From the IMG/VR virus record IMGVR_UViG_3300025098_000266, positions 1 through 24,558 of that record: a stretch of DNA of 24,558 nucleotides; one strand, 5' to 3'. The position numbers and the translations under genes were made by a program. The number at the start of each line of letters is the position of its first letter. Positions within the stretch are counted from its first letter, which is position 1. Shown piece after piece: positions 14,629 through 21,961 of the stretch. The notes beneath the pieces were generated by a model. That model saw only the letters and a program-made list of their open reading frames with translations, ran no database searches and was not told the origin of the DNA. The stretch comes from a virus.

Positions 14629-15939
14629 TTAAGCGAGATCATACCCAAATACATGGACTCGAAACTTCGTCGGCGCATCAGTGTCAACATCCATAATAGT
14701 AATCCTTAAAGTTAATTCCTGATTATTTTCAAGCCTGGTCCATTTTAATCTTTGCGCCCAGTAATATTCTTGCGACCTTTCTAAATACCCCTGAATAGTA
14801 TTTTCAGCAACAGCTACCGTTGGGTTGCTTCCAGACCTGCTATGTATAACTTCTATCCGATATTGGATGAATCCATCAATTTTAGTTGCGTTTTCGCCTT
14901 TGCCAGCTCTGCCATATAGCCCACCATCAATTTCAAATAACACGTCAAATTCGTCTTCGTATTTAACTTTAGTGTCAATATCGCCAAACTTTTGCGTGCT
15001 ATTTTCTTGAAGACTTCTGCTTAACCCAGGGCCAAAACCATCGCCTGAAGGGATGACTCTCCTGCGATTATTTATGCTTGTTTTGTATTGAAAAACGTCA
15101 CGCGAGTCAAGCCGTTTTGTCGCAATTCCAGACTCTTCATTAAACTCACGCTCCACCTCACTGCCATTAATCAATATGGTTTCCCGTCCTGGTGCTTTGA
15201 TTGCTGTTGCAATTGGGTCGGAAACATCTGTTGCTTCAATGCCTACTGACAACATGTGACCGCCAAGCATGGCGCGGCCATACACAACAGGAATTGTTGA
15301 ACCGTTGCCAACAGTATTGGCTGGTCCGGTGTACGCATAAGACTGCTGACCACTTGCCCCACGCGTTACACCTTGTGGGCCAGGGCCACGAAAACTTGTG
15401 CCATCCATACGACGACTGCCAAGTTTTGGCACTTCTGGTTGCGGTGAGATCATGTTTGCCACACCGCCAAGAATCAAACTTGCGCCAATTGCGCTTAAGC
15501 CTGTGCCAATGGCCGTGCCAATGGCACTACCGACCACGAGTGAAGACCCTGCCGCAAGAGTAGTTCCCGCAGCCACCGTGCCACCAAGGCCAGCAAAACC
15601 AAACAACCCCGCGCCAGGCAGCAAAAATGAAGCCGCGACCAAGCCAACACCAACCAAAATTGATGTCGTAGAACCACCTCCACTACCGCTGATCACCGGC
15701 ACAAGCATCATTGGCCTGCTGCCAAACGGTAAATGCAGTTCGTCATATCCCATCGCCGCACCAGACTGAATCAGCTTGTAGCCAACACCGTTTTGGTGCG
15801 CTGTCATCAAATCTTTCTGCAGCTTCGGATGATTGACACACAACAGCTTGATCGCGTCTGCTGGTGTCCTTAGGTTGTAATACTCGTGGTGTGTGCCGTA
15901 TTTTTCGCCCAGCTCACCGGCTAACATCACCAGTTGCAT
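14629..15939 (-). CDS. I: Tail assembly protein, lambda gpI-like
   Basis: 436 residues from ATG at 15939. An in-frame ATG at 15996 would add 19 residues, but the family's ubiquitin-like start (compare MQLVMLAGELGEKYG with the usual 'v.LyGeLgekFG') begins at the internal Met, and the longer form would overlap the NlpC/P60 gene by 83 nt rather than 26. Domains: N-terminal gpI domain (about 1-90, including RTPADAIKLLCVNHP), a Gly/Ala-rich hydrophobic region (about 92-175, probably membrane-active or disordered), then a beta-rich C-terminal part with STIPVVYGRAMLGGHMLSVG. In lambda, I acts with J, K and L to form the tail tip and is not known as an abundant virion component. Confidence 0.8.
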   Translation of the reverse strand: MQLVMLAGELGEKYGTHHEYYNLRTPADAIKLLCVNHPKLQKDLMTAHQNGVGYKLIQSGAAMGYDELHLPFGSRPMMLVPVISGSGGGSTTSILVGVGLVAASFLLPGAGLFGFAGLGGTVAAGTTLAAGSSLVVGSAIGTAIGTGLSAIGASLILGGVANMISPQPEVPKLGSRRMDGTSFRGPGPQGVTRGASGQQSYAYTGPANTVGNGSTIPVVYGRAMLGGHMLSVGIEATDVSDPIATAIKAPGRETILINGSEVEREFNEESGIATKRLDSRDVFQYKTSINNRRRVIPSGDGFGPGLSRSLQENSTQKFGDIDTKVKYEDEFDVLFEIDGGLYGRAGKGENATKIDGFIQYRIEVIHSRSGSNPTVAVAENTIQGYLERSQEYYWAQRLKWTRLENNQELTLRITIMDVDTDAPTKFRVHVFGYDLA

Positions 15940-16303
15940 AGCGATAGACGGCGGCAACGCTCTGCCTATAGTACCGCCCAAAAGGTTCCACCGCACTCAG
16001 GCTGTTGAACCGTTGGTGCAAGATCTTATCCGCACCAACATAAATTGCTGCGTGCATTGGCGTCCTAGTCATCAACCGCATAATCAATACATCACCAATC
16101 TTGCGTTCTGCCATATCAACCTCATAAAACCCATACGCCTCAGCCTGTTCTAAAAATATGCTGCTTGTCGTCTCAAGGTCTTCTGGTCTCTCAAAGTCTG
16201 GCAGCAACACCCCCATCAACCTGTAGTAATCGCAGATCAGCGTGAAGCAATCCTGCGCTCCATACGCAAACTCCTTGCCTGTCAGGGATCGATAGTTGAC
16301 CAT
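15914..16303 (-). CDS. K: Tail-tip NlpC/P60 cysteine peptidase (C-terminal half of lambda gpK)
   Basis: 129 residues, one NlpC/P60 domain. Visible catalytic elements: Cys19 in GAQDCFTLICDYY, His84 in TPMHAAIYVG, and His96 in ADKILHQRF as likely third polar residue; GDVLIMRL precedes the His motif as in lambda gpK. Family members cleave peptidoglycan stem peptides, and the tail protein is thought to help the tip through the cell wall or to process tail proteins. In lambda this domain is fused to a JAMM peptidase in one chain; here it is a separate gene whose ATG lies 22 nt inside the end of the JAMM gene in the -1 frame. Confidence 0.85.
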   Translation of the reverse strand: MVNYRSLTGKEFAYGAQDCFTLICDYYRLMGVLLPDFERPEDLETTSSIFLEQAEAYGFYEVDMAERKIGDVLIMRLMTRTPMHAAIYVGADKILHQRFNSLSAVEPFGRYYRQSVAAVYRYATGDVSR

Positions 16304-16623
16304 TCGCCGTCAGGGACAGAATAGATATGCCATACAAGCTTAGTTTGACTGCAGCTTTTGCGATCTGGCTCACTAGCTTGCCCGCCTAACGGGTGAGAAT
16401 GCACGACGGCTTCAATCGTTCCAGACAACATGGCCTCCATATAGTCAGTGGCGTTAAGGACAAAGGTCAGCTCTGGCTCGTCTGCAACGTTTTGGCACGG
16501 CCAATACTTGCCATCAACAAGTAAGCCACAAGCTTCTTTTGGATACTCAAGGATTGCGTGGCCTTCCGCCTTACGCTTGAACTCTTGATCCAAGGAATCC
16601 TCCAAACGGGATCGATACATCAT
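16282..16623 (-). CDS. Tail-tip JAMM/MPN metallopeptidase (N-terminal half of lambda gpK)
   Basis: 113 residues from ATG 16623. JAMM/MPN pattern: Glu in HAILEYPKEACGLLV (about 23-37), then HSHP and SEPD (about 76-86), giving the two zinc His and the Asp. The usual spacing H-x-H-x7-S-x2-D is one residue shorter here (x6). WHIYSVP at the end is also typical of phage gpK. A second possible start is TTG at 16593, preceded by a perfect GGAGG with a 5-nt spacer, which would give 103 residues and reduce the overlap with the gpL-like gene from 53 to 23 nt; the domain is intact from either start. Likely a tail-tip maturation peptidase. Confidence 0.85.
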   Translation of the reverse strand: MMYRSRLEDSLDQEFKRKAEGHAILEYPKEACGLLVDGKYWPCQNVADEPELTFVLNATDYMEAMLSGTIEAVVHSHPLGGQASEPDRKSCSQTKLVWHIYSVPDGEWSTIDP

Positions 16624-17386
16624 TCTTGCCTTCGTTATCTGGAAAGCGAAGCCTGCAACTGCTTACCCGTTTGCCGCATACATCAAACTTGTCCACAGCC
16701 TGGTCAAAGGTCAAGCTGTTGATCGTGGCCAATGACTGCATCTCGGCCTTAGAAATCTCAATGTCATCAACCTGAAAATACCTTTTGGCTACATAACCGC
16801 ATTCAGTACCTCTGTATTTCCACGGGCAAAACTCAGTTACCTGACGACGTGGCAACTCAAGATTGGTCAGGTCAAGCTTGGCCGTCAGCTCAAATTCAAC
16901 AAACGCCAAGTTCTCATCCGCAACCCTGTCGATATACCAAACCTCTTCTGTCTTTGCTGCTGGATCGGCAGTTGCGTTGCCACCACTAAAATTAACGGCA
17001 TCTAAGAATTTCTTGAACGTACGGATACGCACCACCTGCGCTTTTAGTGGGTTGTAATTTTGCTGAACAATTAAAGAGCTGATCGCACCGTTGGCGTTAG
17101 CTACTTTTAAAGTTGGCCTGGAAATGACACCTTTACCTGATGTCTCAAGCCCCGTCATCTCTACAGGCACAGCCGGATAGGTCTTGCCGTTAAAAACAAT
17201 GTTGGTAACGAGATCATTCGTTCCAGGGTGATAATAAAGCGTCTCATCAACGTTATTAACGGCTTGCGTTAACCGCACCTCAAACAAATCGATGACTGCT
17301 GTTGGCTCAAGCTTTTGCAGCTCCTCAAAGTATGCAGGCGCTGCTGTGCGTAAGTCTTCAACGAACTGGGGCGTGTTATCACTCAT
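16571..17386 (-). CDS. L: Minor tail protein, lambda gpL-like (Fe-S type)
   Basis: 271 residues. N-terminal beta-rich part (about 25-170) with FEVRLTQAV, YHPGTN and GKTYPAVPVEMTGLETSG, characteristic of gpL. The C-terminal part carries four cysteines in gpL order: Cys187 (FCPWKYRG), Cys196 (TECGY), Cys237 (DVCGKR) and Cys244 (SSCRLRFP). In lambda gpL the C-terminal domain binds an iron-sulphur cluster through conserved cysteines; the same set is present here, so the ability is probably kept. Starts in an ATGA overlap with the gpM-like gene. Part of the tail-tip initiator complex with M, K, I and J. Confidence 0.88.
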   Translation of the reverse strand: MSDNTPQFVEDLRTAAPAYFEELQKLEPTAVIDLFEVRLTQAVNNVDETLYYHPGTNDLVTNIVFNGKTYPAVPVEMTGLETSGKGVISRPTLKVANANGAISSLIVQQNYNPLKAQVVRIRTFKKFLDAVNFSGGNATADPAAKTEEVWYIDRVADENLAFVEFELTAKLDLTNLELPRRQVTEFCPWKYRGTECGYVAKRYFQVDDIEISKAEMQSLATINSLTFDQAVDKFDVCGKRVSSCRLRFPDNEGKNDVSIPFGGFLGSRVQA

Positions 17387-17727
17387 GGCTCAAATACTTG
17401 CACGAATGACGTGACAATCTCCGCTCGATCAATAAATGGAATCGTCTTCGTCCACTCTGTGCAAATGAATTTACTGCTAGTCGCTTCGCCAGGTGGAGTG
17501 TAGATAAAGGTTTCTACACCACCCCTTGCATCAAGGAAGTCTTCGATCGTGTCAGCTTCTGTTTCTGATACACGGAAGGTCAGGTTATAGACCTTTGGGT
17601 TTTGGTTGATGCCAAACGTTGCTCGCTGGCTATAACCACTCCCAAACTGGGAGATACGCACCTGTGGTGCGCTTTGCTTCGTCATCCCTGGTGCGGGATC
17701 AAAATCGGGAAAAGTTAAGGCACTCAT
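17383..17727 (-). CDS. M: Minor tail protein, lambda gpM-like
   Basis: 114 residues, equal to lambda M in size. Motifs: FGSGYSQRATFGINQNP in the first third, LTFRVSETEADTIEDFLDARGG in the middle, and FIYTPPGE, CTEWTKT and VTSFVQVFEP at the end, all matching the 'phage minor tail protein M' pattern. It joins the tail tip to the tube initiator. Its start overlaps the stop of the tape measure gene by one base (TAATG) and its stop overlaps the gpL start (ATGA), so the tail genes are translationally coupled here. Confidence 0.88.
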   Translation of the reverse strand: MSALTFPDFDPAPGMTKQSAPQVRISQFGSGYSQRATFGINQNPKVYNLTFRVSETEADTIEDFLDARGGVETFIYTPPGEATSSKFICTEWTKTIPFIDRAEIVTSFVQVFEP

Positions 17728-20075
17728 TAGCGGGACAATAAGCCTCCAGGTCGCTGTTGCTTGATCAATTCTGCCTGCACAGCCGCTCCAATCAACCCTC
17801 CGAGCTGTTTGCCAGCGCCACTGTCACCTGAAGCAGAACTGCCTTTGGCGTCAACGTTAACGACAACGCTTGTGCTGCCACCTCCGCCTCCACCAAGCTT
17901 GTTGTTTGGAACAATATTGCCAGAGGTGTTTGGAACGAATAGCTCAGGGCCTTTTTCGCCAACCATGTAAGGCGTACCACCCGAGACGGGACCGCCTGCG
18001 GCTCTCCCTCCGCCAAAGAACGATCCAAGGCCAGGAATACCGCCAAGTGCAGTATTGACTCCAAACTGCAGCAAGATATTTGCGACTTGCCTAAGCGTTT
18101 GTGATGCAACGTCAGCAAGTGATTTTGTGCCTTCAACTGCTGCGCTTAAAGCATCAACAATGCCGCTAGAAATACTTTGGCCGATTGACGCATACATGGA
18201 CTCTAAGTTCTCTAACGCTTTGACCTGTTCCTTAAGAGCGGCAGTGCCTTGCAAACTCTGTTCGACTTGCTCTCTCGTCAAGCCTTCATTTTCTTTCATT
18301 ATTTTATTAACTTTTTGCTCTAACTGTTCCTCTTCCAGTCTTCCGTCAAGCCTTGCCTGCAGTAAGTCCTGCTCACTTTGCAAGCCTTTTAATGTTTCTG
18401 CCGCTTTCTCTGCTTGTGCAGCCTTGCTGGCGTTGAGTTTGTCCTGAATGCTGAAAATTTCTCTATCAGCCGCCAATCCAGCTTTTTTAATTTCTTCTTC
18501 TTTTTCCAAAGGAGGTATCTTTTTAAGATTTATTTTCTCAATTGCTGTAGCTTGCTTCTCAAGAGCAATTTCCATATTCAATGCTGCTTCACGTACCGGA
18601 TTTTCTTCTTCTTTGGCCTTAACAACTTGTCTGCTTAGCACCGCTAAACGCTCCTGAAGAGCAACTTCAGCTTGCAGCTGTGGCAGTCTGCTTTCTCGTC
18701 CTTTCTTGGCGCGTCCGCCACTGACTGAAAAGTCTCTTCGATCCTGTGCAGTAACAGGAATTGATACCGGGCTAACAGGCTTAAATTCTTTTCTAATCTG
18801 CGCTAACGCATCTTCTTGACTTAAAAAGACTTGTCCTGCACTTCTTGCTTCCGCTCGCGCCTTAGATCCAGACCTACCTGTCCCTAAAGATTCACCAGTT
18901 AAAACTTTAAACCTAGACCTAGCAGCTCCTTCTTGAGAACCTAAATCTCCAAAAAATGCTTCTCTACTGCCAGCCCCCGCAACAGCGCCTAAAACTTGAT
19001 TTACAACTTTTAAAAAGGCTTCTAATGGTCCAGAAACTAGCGCAAATAATTGCGTCGTTAGCTGATTCCAGAGCTTTGTTGTTTCACTTGTAGTCTCACC
19101 TAGCTCTTGCAAAGAACGAACGCCTTCGTTGCCAATCAATTGGGTCAGTTCACCTGTCAACAACGCCGCTAGCTCTTCGACCCTGCCTTGCTCTTCAAGC
19201 TGGAATGCTCTCTCTTTTATCTGTTCACTGCTAAATAACGACTTTTCACGTACCAACTCCAACGCACCGCCGGTTGAGTTCAGGGCTTGGCCAACCTTTG
19301 CCGCTTCTTTTGCGAATGCTTCGACCTGTGCAGTAATTGCGCTAGCAGCGATCGATCCGCCTAAGCCACCTACCGCTCCACCGATGCCCCCTGCCAATGC
19401 TTGGAGCGGGCCACCTCCAAACAGCAACGGGAAGCCAGCGCCTGTAAGAATGTCTCTTCTCCTGGTCTCACTTCTTCTTGCAGCATCTCGCCTCCTGCTT
19501 CTTGCCGAGGCGATAGCTTCTTTATCTAAACGCTCTTGTTTTCTCTTTTCTTCTGTTATTTGTTTTTCATAGTATGTTCTTTTTTGTAATTCTGCCTCCA
19601 GAGTCCCTAGCTCTGTTGCAGGGCCAATAGCAAGACCTTCTGCTTGTCGCGCAGCCTGAAGCAGCCCTTGATATCTTTTCTGCAACTCTCCGGCCTTCCC
19701 TTCGGCCTTTGCAAACGCTGAGGCCAGTTCCTGAACTTCTGCATTTTGAGACTTTAAAAGAGTCTTTCCTGCTTCTAATTTGTCAATTTTAACGTTCGCA
19801 AGAATTTCGCTAAAAGCAGACGCTTGGCTTGATGCGCCAGCAAAAGTTGCTGAAATTCCGGCTATAGAATTATTTGCTAACTTCGCTTTCTTGATAACCT
19901 CCGTCATTGCGGTCCTGACCGCATCCGCCCCAGAACCAGAGCCTGGAGCAAGAAGATTGATTGGTTTTAATTGTTTAATTAAACTGTTAAGCCTGCCTAC
20001 GGTCGCAGCCGTTCTTTCAAGACTTTTCTGATTCTGGACGTTTACAACAATATTTGCGCTATACGAGGAAGTCAC
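17727..20075 (-). CDS. H: Tape measure protein (lambda gpH-like)
   Basis: 782 residues from a GTG start. Mostly alpha-helical and Ala/Glu/Lys/Gln-rich, with long coiled-coil stretches (about 100-210 and 440-640). A basic cluster (about 190-208, SRRRDAARRSETRRR) precedes a Gly/Ala-rich hydrophobic region (about 212-255, GFPLLFGGGPLQALAGGIGG), the likely membrane-penetrating segment. The C-terminus has the gpH-style motif PYMVGEKGPELFVP (about 702-715) in a Gly-rich context. Tape measure length sets tail length; at 0.15 nm per helical residue, 782 residues would span roughly 115 nm before any processing (an estimate). It starts 30 nt after the end of the frameshift ORF of the assembly chaperone. 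Confidence 0.92.
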   Translation of the reverse strand: MTSSYSANIVVNVQNQKSLERTAATVGRLNSLIKQLKPINLLAPGSGSGADAVRTAMTEVIKKAKLANNSIAGISATFAGASSQASAFSEILANVKIDKLEAGKTLLKSQNAEVQELASAFAKAEGKAGELQKRYQGLLQAARQAEGLAIGPATELGTLEAELQKRTYYEKQITEEKRKQERLDKEAIASARSRRRDAARRSETRRRDILTGAGFPLLFGGGPLQALAGGIGGAVGGLGGSIAASAITAQVEAFAKEAAKVGQALNSTGGALELVREKSLFSSEQIKERAFQLEEQGRVEELAALLTGELTQLIGNEGVRSLQELGETTSETTKLWNQLTTQLFALVSGPLEAFLKVVNQVLGAVAGAGSREAFFGDLGSQEGAARSRFKVLTGESLGTGRSGSKARAEARSAGQVFLSQEDALAQIRKEFKPVSPVSIPVTAQDRRDFSVSGGRAKKGRESRLPQLQAEVALQERLAVLSRQVVKAKEEENPVREAALNMEIALEKQATAIEKINLKKIPPLEKEEEIKKAGLAADREIFSIQDKLNASKAAQAEKAAETLKGLQSEQDLLQARLDGRLEEEQLEQKVNKIMKENEGLTREQVEQSLQGTAALKEQVKALENLESMYASIGQSISSGIVDALSAAVEGTKSLADVASQTLRQVANILLQFGVNTALGGIPGLGSFFGGGRAAGGPVSGGTPYMVGEKGPELFVPNTSGNIVPNNKLGGGGGGSTSVVVNVDAKGSSASGDSGAGKQLGGLIGAAVQAELIKQQRPGGLLSR

Positions 20076-20105
20076 GCGGCAAAACTCACGACCTGTCGCA
20101 ACACT

Positions 20106-20632
20106 CTACCTGCGCCTACGGGCCTTTGCTAATTCCTTCTCCTGCTCTTCGTTCAAAATTTTAAAATACGCGCTCCAACCCAAAACCTCTTCTGCTGTCA
20201 TCGTTGACCGTAGCTCCGACAAGCTCATGCCAAGCTCCTTGGCAATGCCAAACTGCAGCATGAGCCAGTTATCCTTCCGAAGCTCGGCTCCTAGGATTTT
20301 GGGTCGATTGCCTCTTCCTCTTCGTCGTCAGTCAAAATCGCCAGCATCAAAGACTGCAAATCCTTATCCTTCACCTCGTTCTTAAGCACATCAACTTCGC
20401 CAGCCAAGAACAAAGACTCCCCCACTTCATCCTTAGCTTTTGTAATTAAAAGCTGCAGAGCAAACGCATTGGCGTCATCCGATCCAGCACGTTTTTGAGC
20501 GCGTTCACGCTCTGCCATCGTCAATGGCGTAACCCACATCTCAAACTTGCTGTCGTCCGAAAGAGTAACGACTCTTTTTGTTGCTTCTAAATTTGCGGCT
20601 TTCTTGAGACGGTCAATGGCGCGTAATGCCAT
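20106..20632 (-). CDS. GT: Tail assembly chaperone, -1 frameshift fusion (lambda gpG-T-like)
   Basis: The upstream reading frame (20632-20291) carries C CCA AAA at 20303-20297, just before its TCC TAG end. A slip of -1 there enters an open frame of 63 codons that ends at TAG 20108-20106 and would give a fusion of 112 + 63 = 175 residues. The extension reads ILGAELRKDNWLMLQFGIAK then ELGMSLSELRSTMTAEEVLG, an aromatic helix (WSAYFKIL) and a charged end (EEQEKELAKARRRR), the pattern of lambda-type T domains. The position between tube and tape measure genes is the conserved one. In the family the T part recruits tube subunits while G coats the tape measure. Confidence 0.85.
20291..20632 (-). CDS. 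G: Tail assembly chaperone (lambda gpG-like)
   Basis: 113 residues when translation does not shift. Helical and charged: MALRAIDRLKKAANLEATKR, VTLSDDSKFEMWVTPLTMAER, QLLITKAKDE, then SLMLAILTDDEEEEAIDPKS. The acidic end before the stop and the slip site are typical of phage G proteins, which coat the tape measure before tube assembly and leave the finished tail. Located 82 nt after the stop of the tail tube gene, with a terminator between them, so its expression likely depends on read-through or a promoter in the short leader; none is obvious. No Shine-Dalgarno site. Confidence 0.88.
   Translation of the reverse strand: MALRAIDRLKKAANLEATKRVVTLSDDSKFEMWVTPLTMAERERAQKRAGSDDANAFALQLLITKAKDEVGESLFLAGEVDVLKNEVKDKDLQSLMLAILTDDEEEEAIDPKS
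20297..20303 (-). promoter_or_regulatory. Programmed -1 ribosomal frameshift heptamer (C CCA AAA)
   Basis: CCCAAAA sits in phase as X XXY YYZ in the chaperone frame, two codons before its stop. A 4-bp hairpin (CCGA-GCT-TCGG, 20287-20277) begins 9 nt downstream, and GAGCC (20290-20286) could instead pair with GGCTC (20266-20262) 6 nt downstream; both are short. The slip joins G to the T-like frame. Confidence 0.82.
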
Positions 20633-20666
20633 GAGTTAAAACTAATTGTCTTACTACACTAGCACT

Positions 20667-20693
20667 AAAAAAGCCCCTAACAATGTCAGGGGC
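20667..20693 (-). terminator. Intrinsic terminator between tail tube and assembly chaperone genes
   Basis: On the minus strand GCCCCT (20693-20688) pairs with AGGGGC (20678-20673), with extra inner pairs around an ATT loop, and is followed at once by TTTTTT (20672-20667). It lies 22 nt after the stop of the tail tube gene. It probably limits transcription into the later tail genes so that tube protein is made in excess. Confidence 0.85.
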
Positions 20694-20714
20694 CTCTTTA
20701 TCATCAATCGACTA

Positions 20715-21455
20715 TTAGCTCTTAGCAAAGTCGAATGTAGGAGCTGCAGTTGGACGGAAGTTAATTGATACTGCCTGTGCGTCGTCAGGAGTAACTGAAT
20801 AACTCGCAGAAGTCAGCACCGCTTCCATTGAGATGGAACGGCTAGCTGCGTCATCTGGCGTACCAGCTGAAACAACTGCATCCATATACAGCTTGAACGT
20901 TGCACCAGCTTGGTTGCGCTGGGTAACGTCTTCAATCAAACGAGCCGAAATACCGGTGTCGTCATCAGTGAAGTAAACCTCAGCTGAACCCGTACCATCC
21001 GCAAAACCAGAGATGAAGGTTCGGAATGGTGCGGTTTGACCCAACGTGCCACCGATGCTTGTTACATCGATTTCTTCACGGGTTACTTCAAAATTCCAAG
21101 AACGGACGTTCGCTACTGACTGGAACTCGGTGTAATTAATCCCGAAGGCGCTGGTGCCGTCAGTTCCGTCGTCTGTCAAAGCAAGCTCACTACCGCCTGC
21201 AGTAGCAGCAAACGTGGCTACTCCGGTAGAAGCTGTGTAGGTCAGAACGAAGACTGGAGTTCCTTCAGCCAAACCGGCAGGGAGGGTGCCCCCGCCGGCA
21301 GTAAACGAAACTTTGTCGTTTACCTTGAAGTTGAGAAACGTTCCAACTTTGATGGAATTGCTAGCGTTGGTGACATCTGCAGCCTTAAAGGTTCCAGATG
21401 TGCCAGCTGGCTTGTAATAAAGGGCTCCAGAGGTGCCCGAAAGGACGGTAGCCAT
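20715..21455 (-). CDS. Major tail tube protein
   Basis: 246 residues, beta-rich and without membrane segments or signal peptide. N-terminal half contains an insert-like Gly/Thr-rich stretch (about 40-100, FTAGGGTLPAGLAEGTPVF and TASTGVATFAATAGG). The tube-protein core begins near VANVRSWNFEVTREEIDVTSIG (about 113-134) and includes FISGFADGTGSAEVYF, the conserved 'r.f..G..dgtgs..v.f' pattern, and ends with ISMEAVLTSASYSVTPDD. Position between terminator and chaperone genes is the standard one. It is followed by an intrinsic terminator. In the virion it stacks in hexameric rings around the tape measure. Confidence 0.88.
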   Translation of the reverse strand: MATVLSGTSGALYYKPAGTSGTFKAADVTNASNSIKVGTFLNFKVNDKVSFTAGGGTLPAGLAEGTPVFVLTYTASTGVATFAATAGGSELALTDDGTDGTSAFGINYTEFQSVANVRSWNFEVTREEIDVTSIGGTLGQTAPFRTFISGFADGTGSAEVYFTDDDTGISARLIEDVTQRNQAGATFKLYMDAVVSAGTPDDAASRSISMEAVLTSASYSVTPDDAQAVSINFRPTAAPTFDFAKS

Positions 21456-21529
21456 TCGTGGTACTGAGAATGGTGGACTTACGGGCGAAACCCGGACTCA
21501 TACAGCTTAGCGTGCTGTCAGCAAAACAT

Positions 21530-21961
21530 CTAATCCTGGTCCTCTGCGACAAAAGATGTGTCAATACGACCTACTAAATGCGGACTCGCTTCAGTTGTTG
21601 AGAACGTAGGCCCATTTATCGCTCCGGGTCGCATATAAATTCCTGAACCATCTCTAGTTGAAGCAGATAACCCTAAAAGAGTGGTTACAGCAGTGTCCAA
21701 AAGAGTTTGGCTTCTTGCAGGCCCTTTTCCTTTTTCGCTATAAACGCGAACAATTACACTACCTCGCGCGAAATCTAAATTACTAGTCAACGTTGTTTCA
21801 GTAGTTACGCCAAACGCAATATTTACACGTACATATTCTGTGGTTGTGTTTGCTGGAGCCGCTGTAATGTTGTCGAAAAATACAGGGACAGCCGGACTAA
21901 GCGCACCAAACGCTGTCTGAATTGGGCTTTCTATTGTGGCGCGAATCTCCTGGTATCTCAT
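21530..21961 (-). CDS. Tail terminator protein (DUF4128-like)
   Basis: 143 residues. N-terminal helix (MRYQEIRATIESPIQTAFG), then VPVFFDNI and EYVRVNIAFG strands, a central GSVIVRVYSEKGKGPARSQTLLDTA segment and a C-terminal IDTSFVAEDQD. This order is that of DUF4128/tail terminator proteins that cap the tail tube and join it to the head. The start overlaps the stop of the neck gene by 4 nt (21958-21961). The next gene, the tail tube, begins 74 nt downstream of its stop, a gap that contains only short inverted repeats. Confidence 0.85.
   Translation of the reverse strand: MRYQEIRATIESPIQTAFGALSPAVPVFFDNITAAPANTTTEYVRVNIAFGVTTETTLTSNLDFARGSVIVRVYSEKGKGPARSQTLLDTAVTTLLGLSASTRDGSGIYMRPGAINGPTFSTTEASPHLVGRIDTSFVAEDQD

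Noticed and set aside
15940-15996. Longer start for the gpI-like protein
   Set aside because: The added residues precede the conserved family start and would lie deep in the NlpC/P60 gene (overlap of 83 nt).
18414-18657. Plus-strand Phe/Leu-rich frames within the tape measure gene
   Set aside because: They are the complement of Lys/Glu/Ala-rich coiled-coil codons in the tape measure gene and have no independent support.
21481-21520. Short inverted repeats (CGGG/CCCG and ACAGC/GCTGT) between the tail terminator and tail tube genes
   Set aside because: The stems are 4-5 bp and no U-tract follows on either strand, so no terminator is called.
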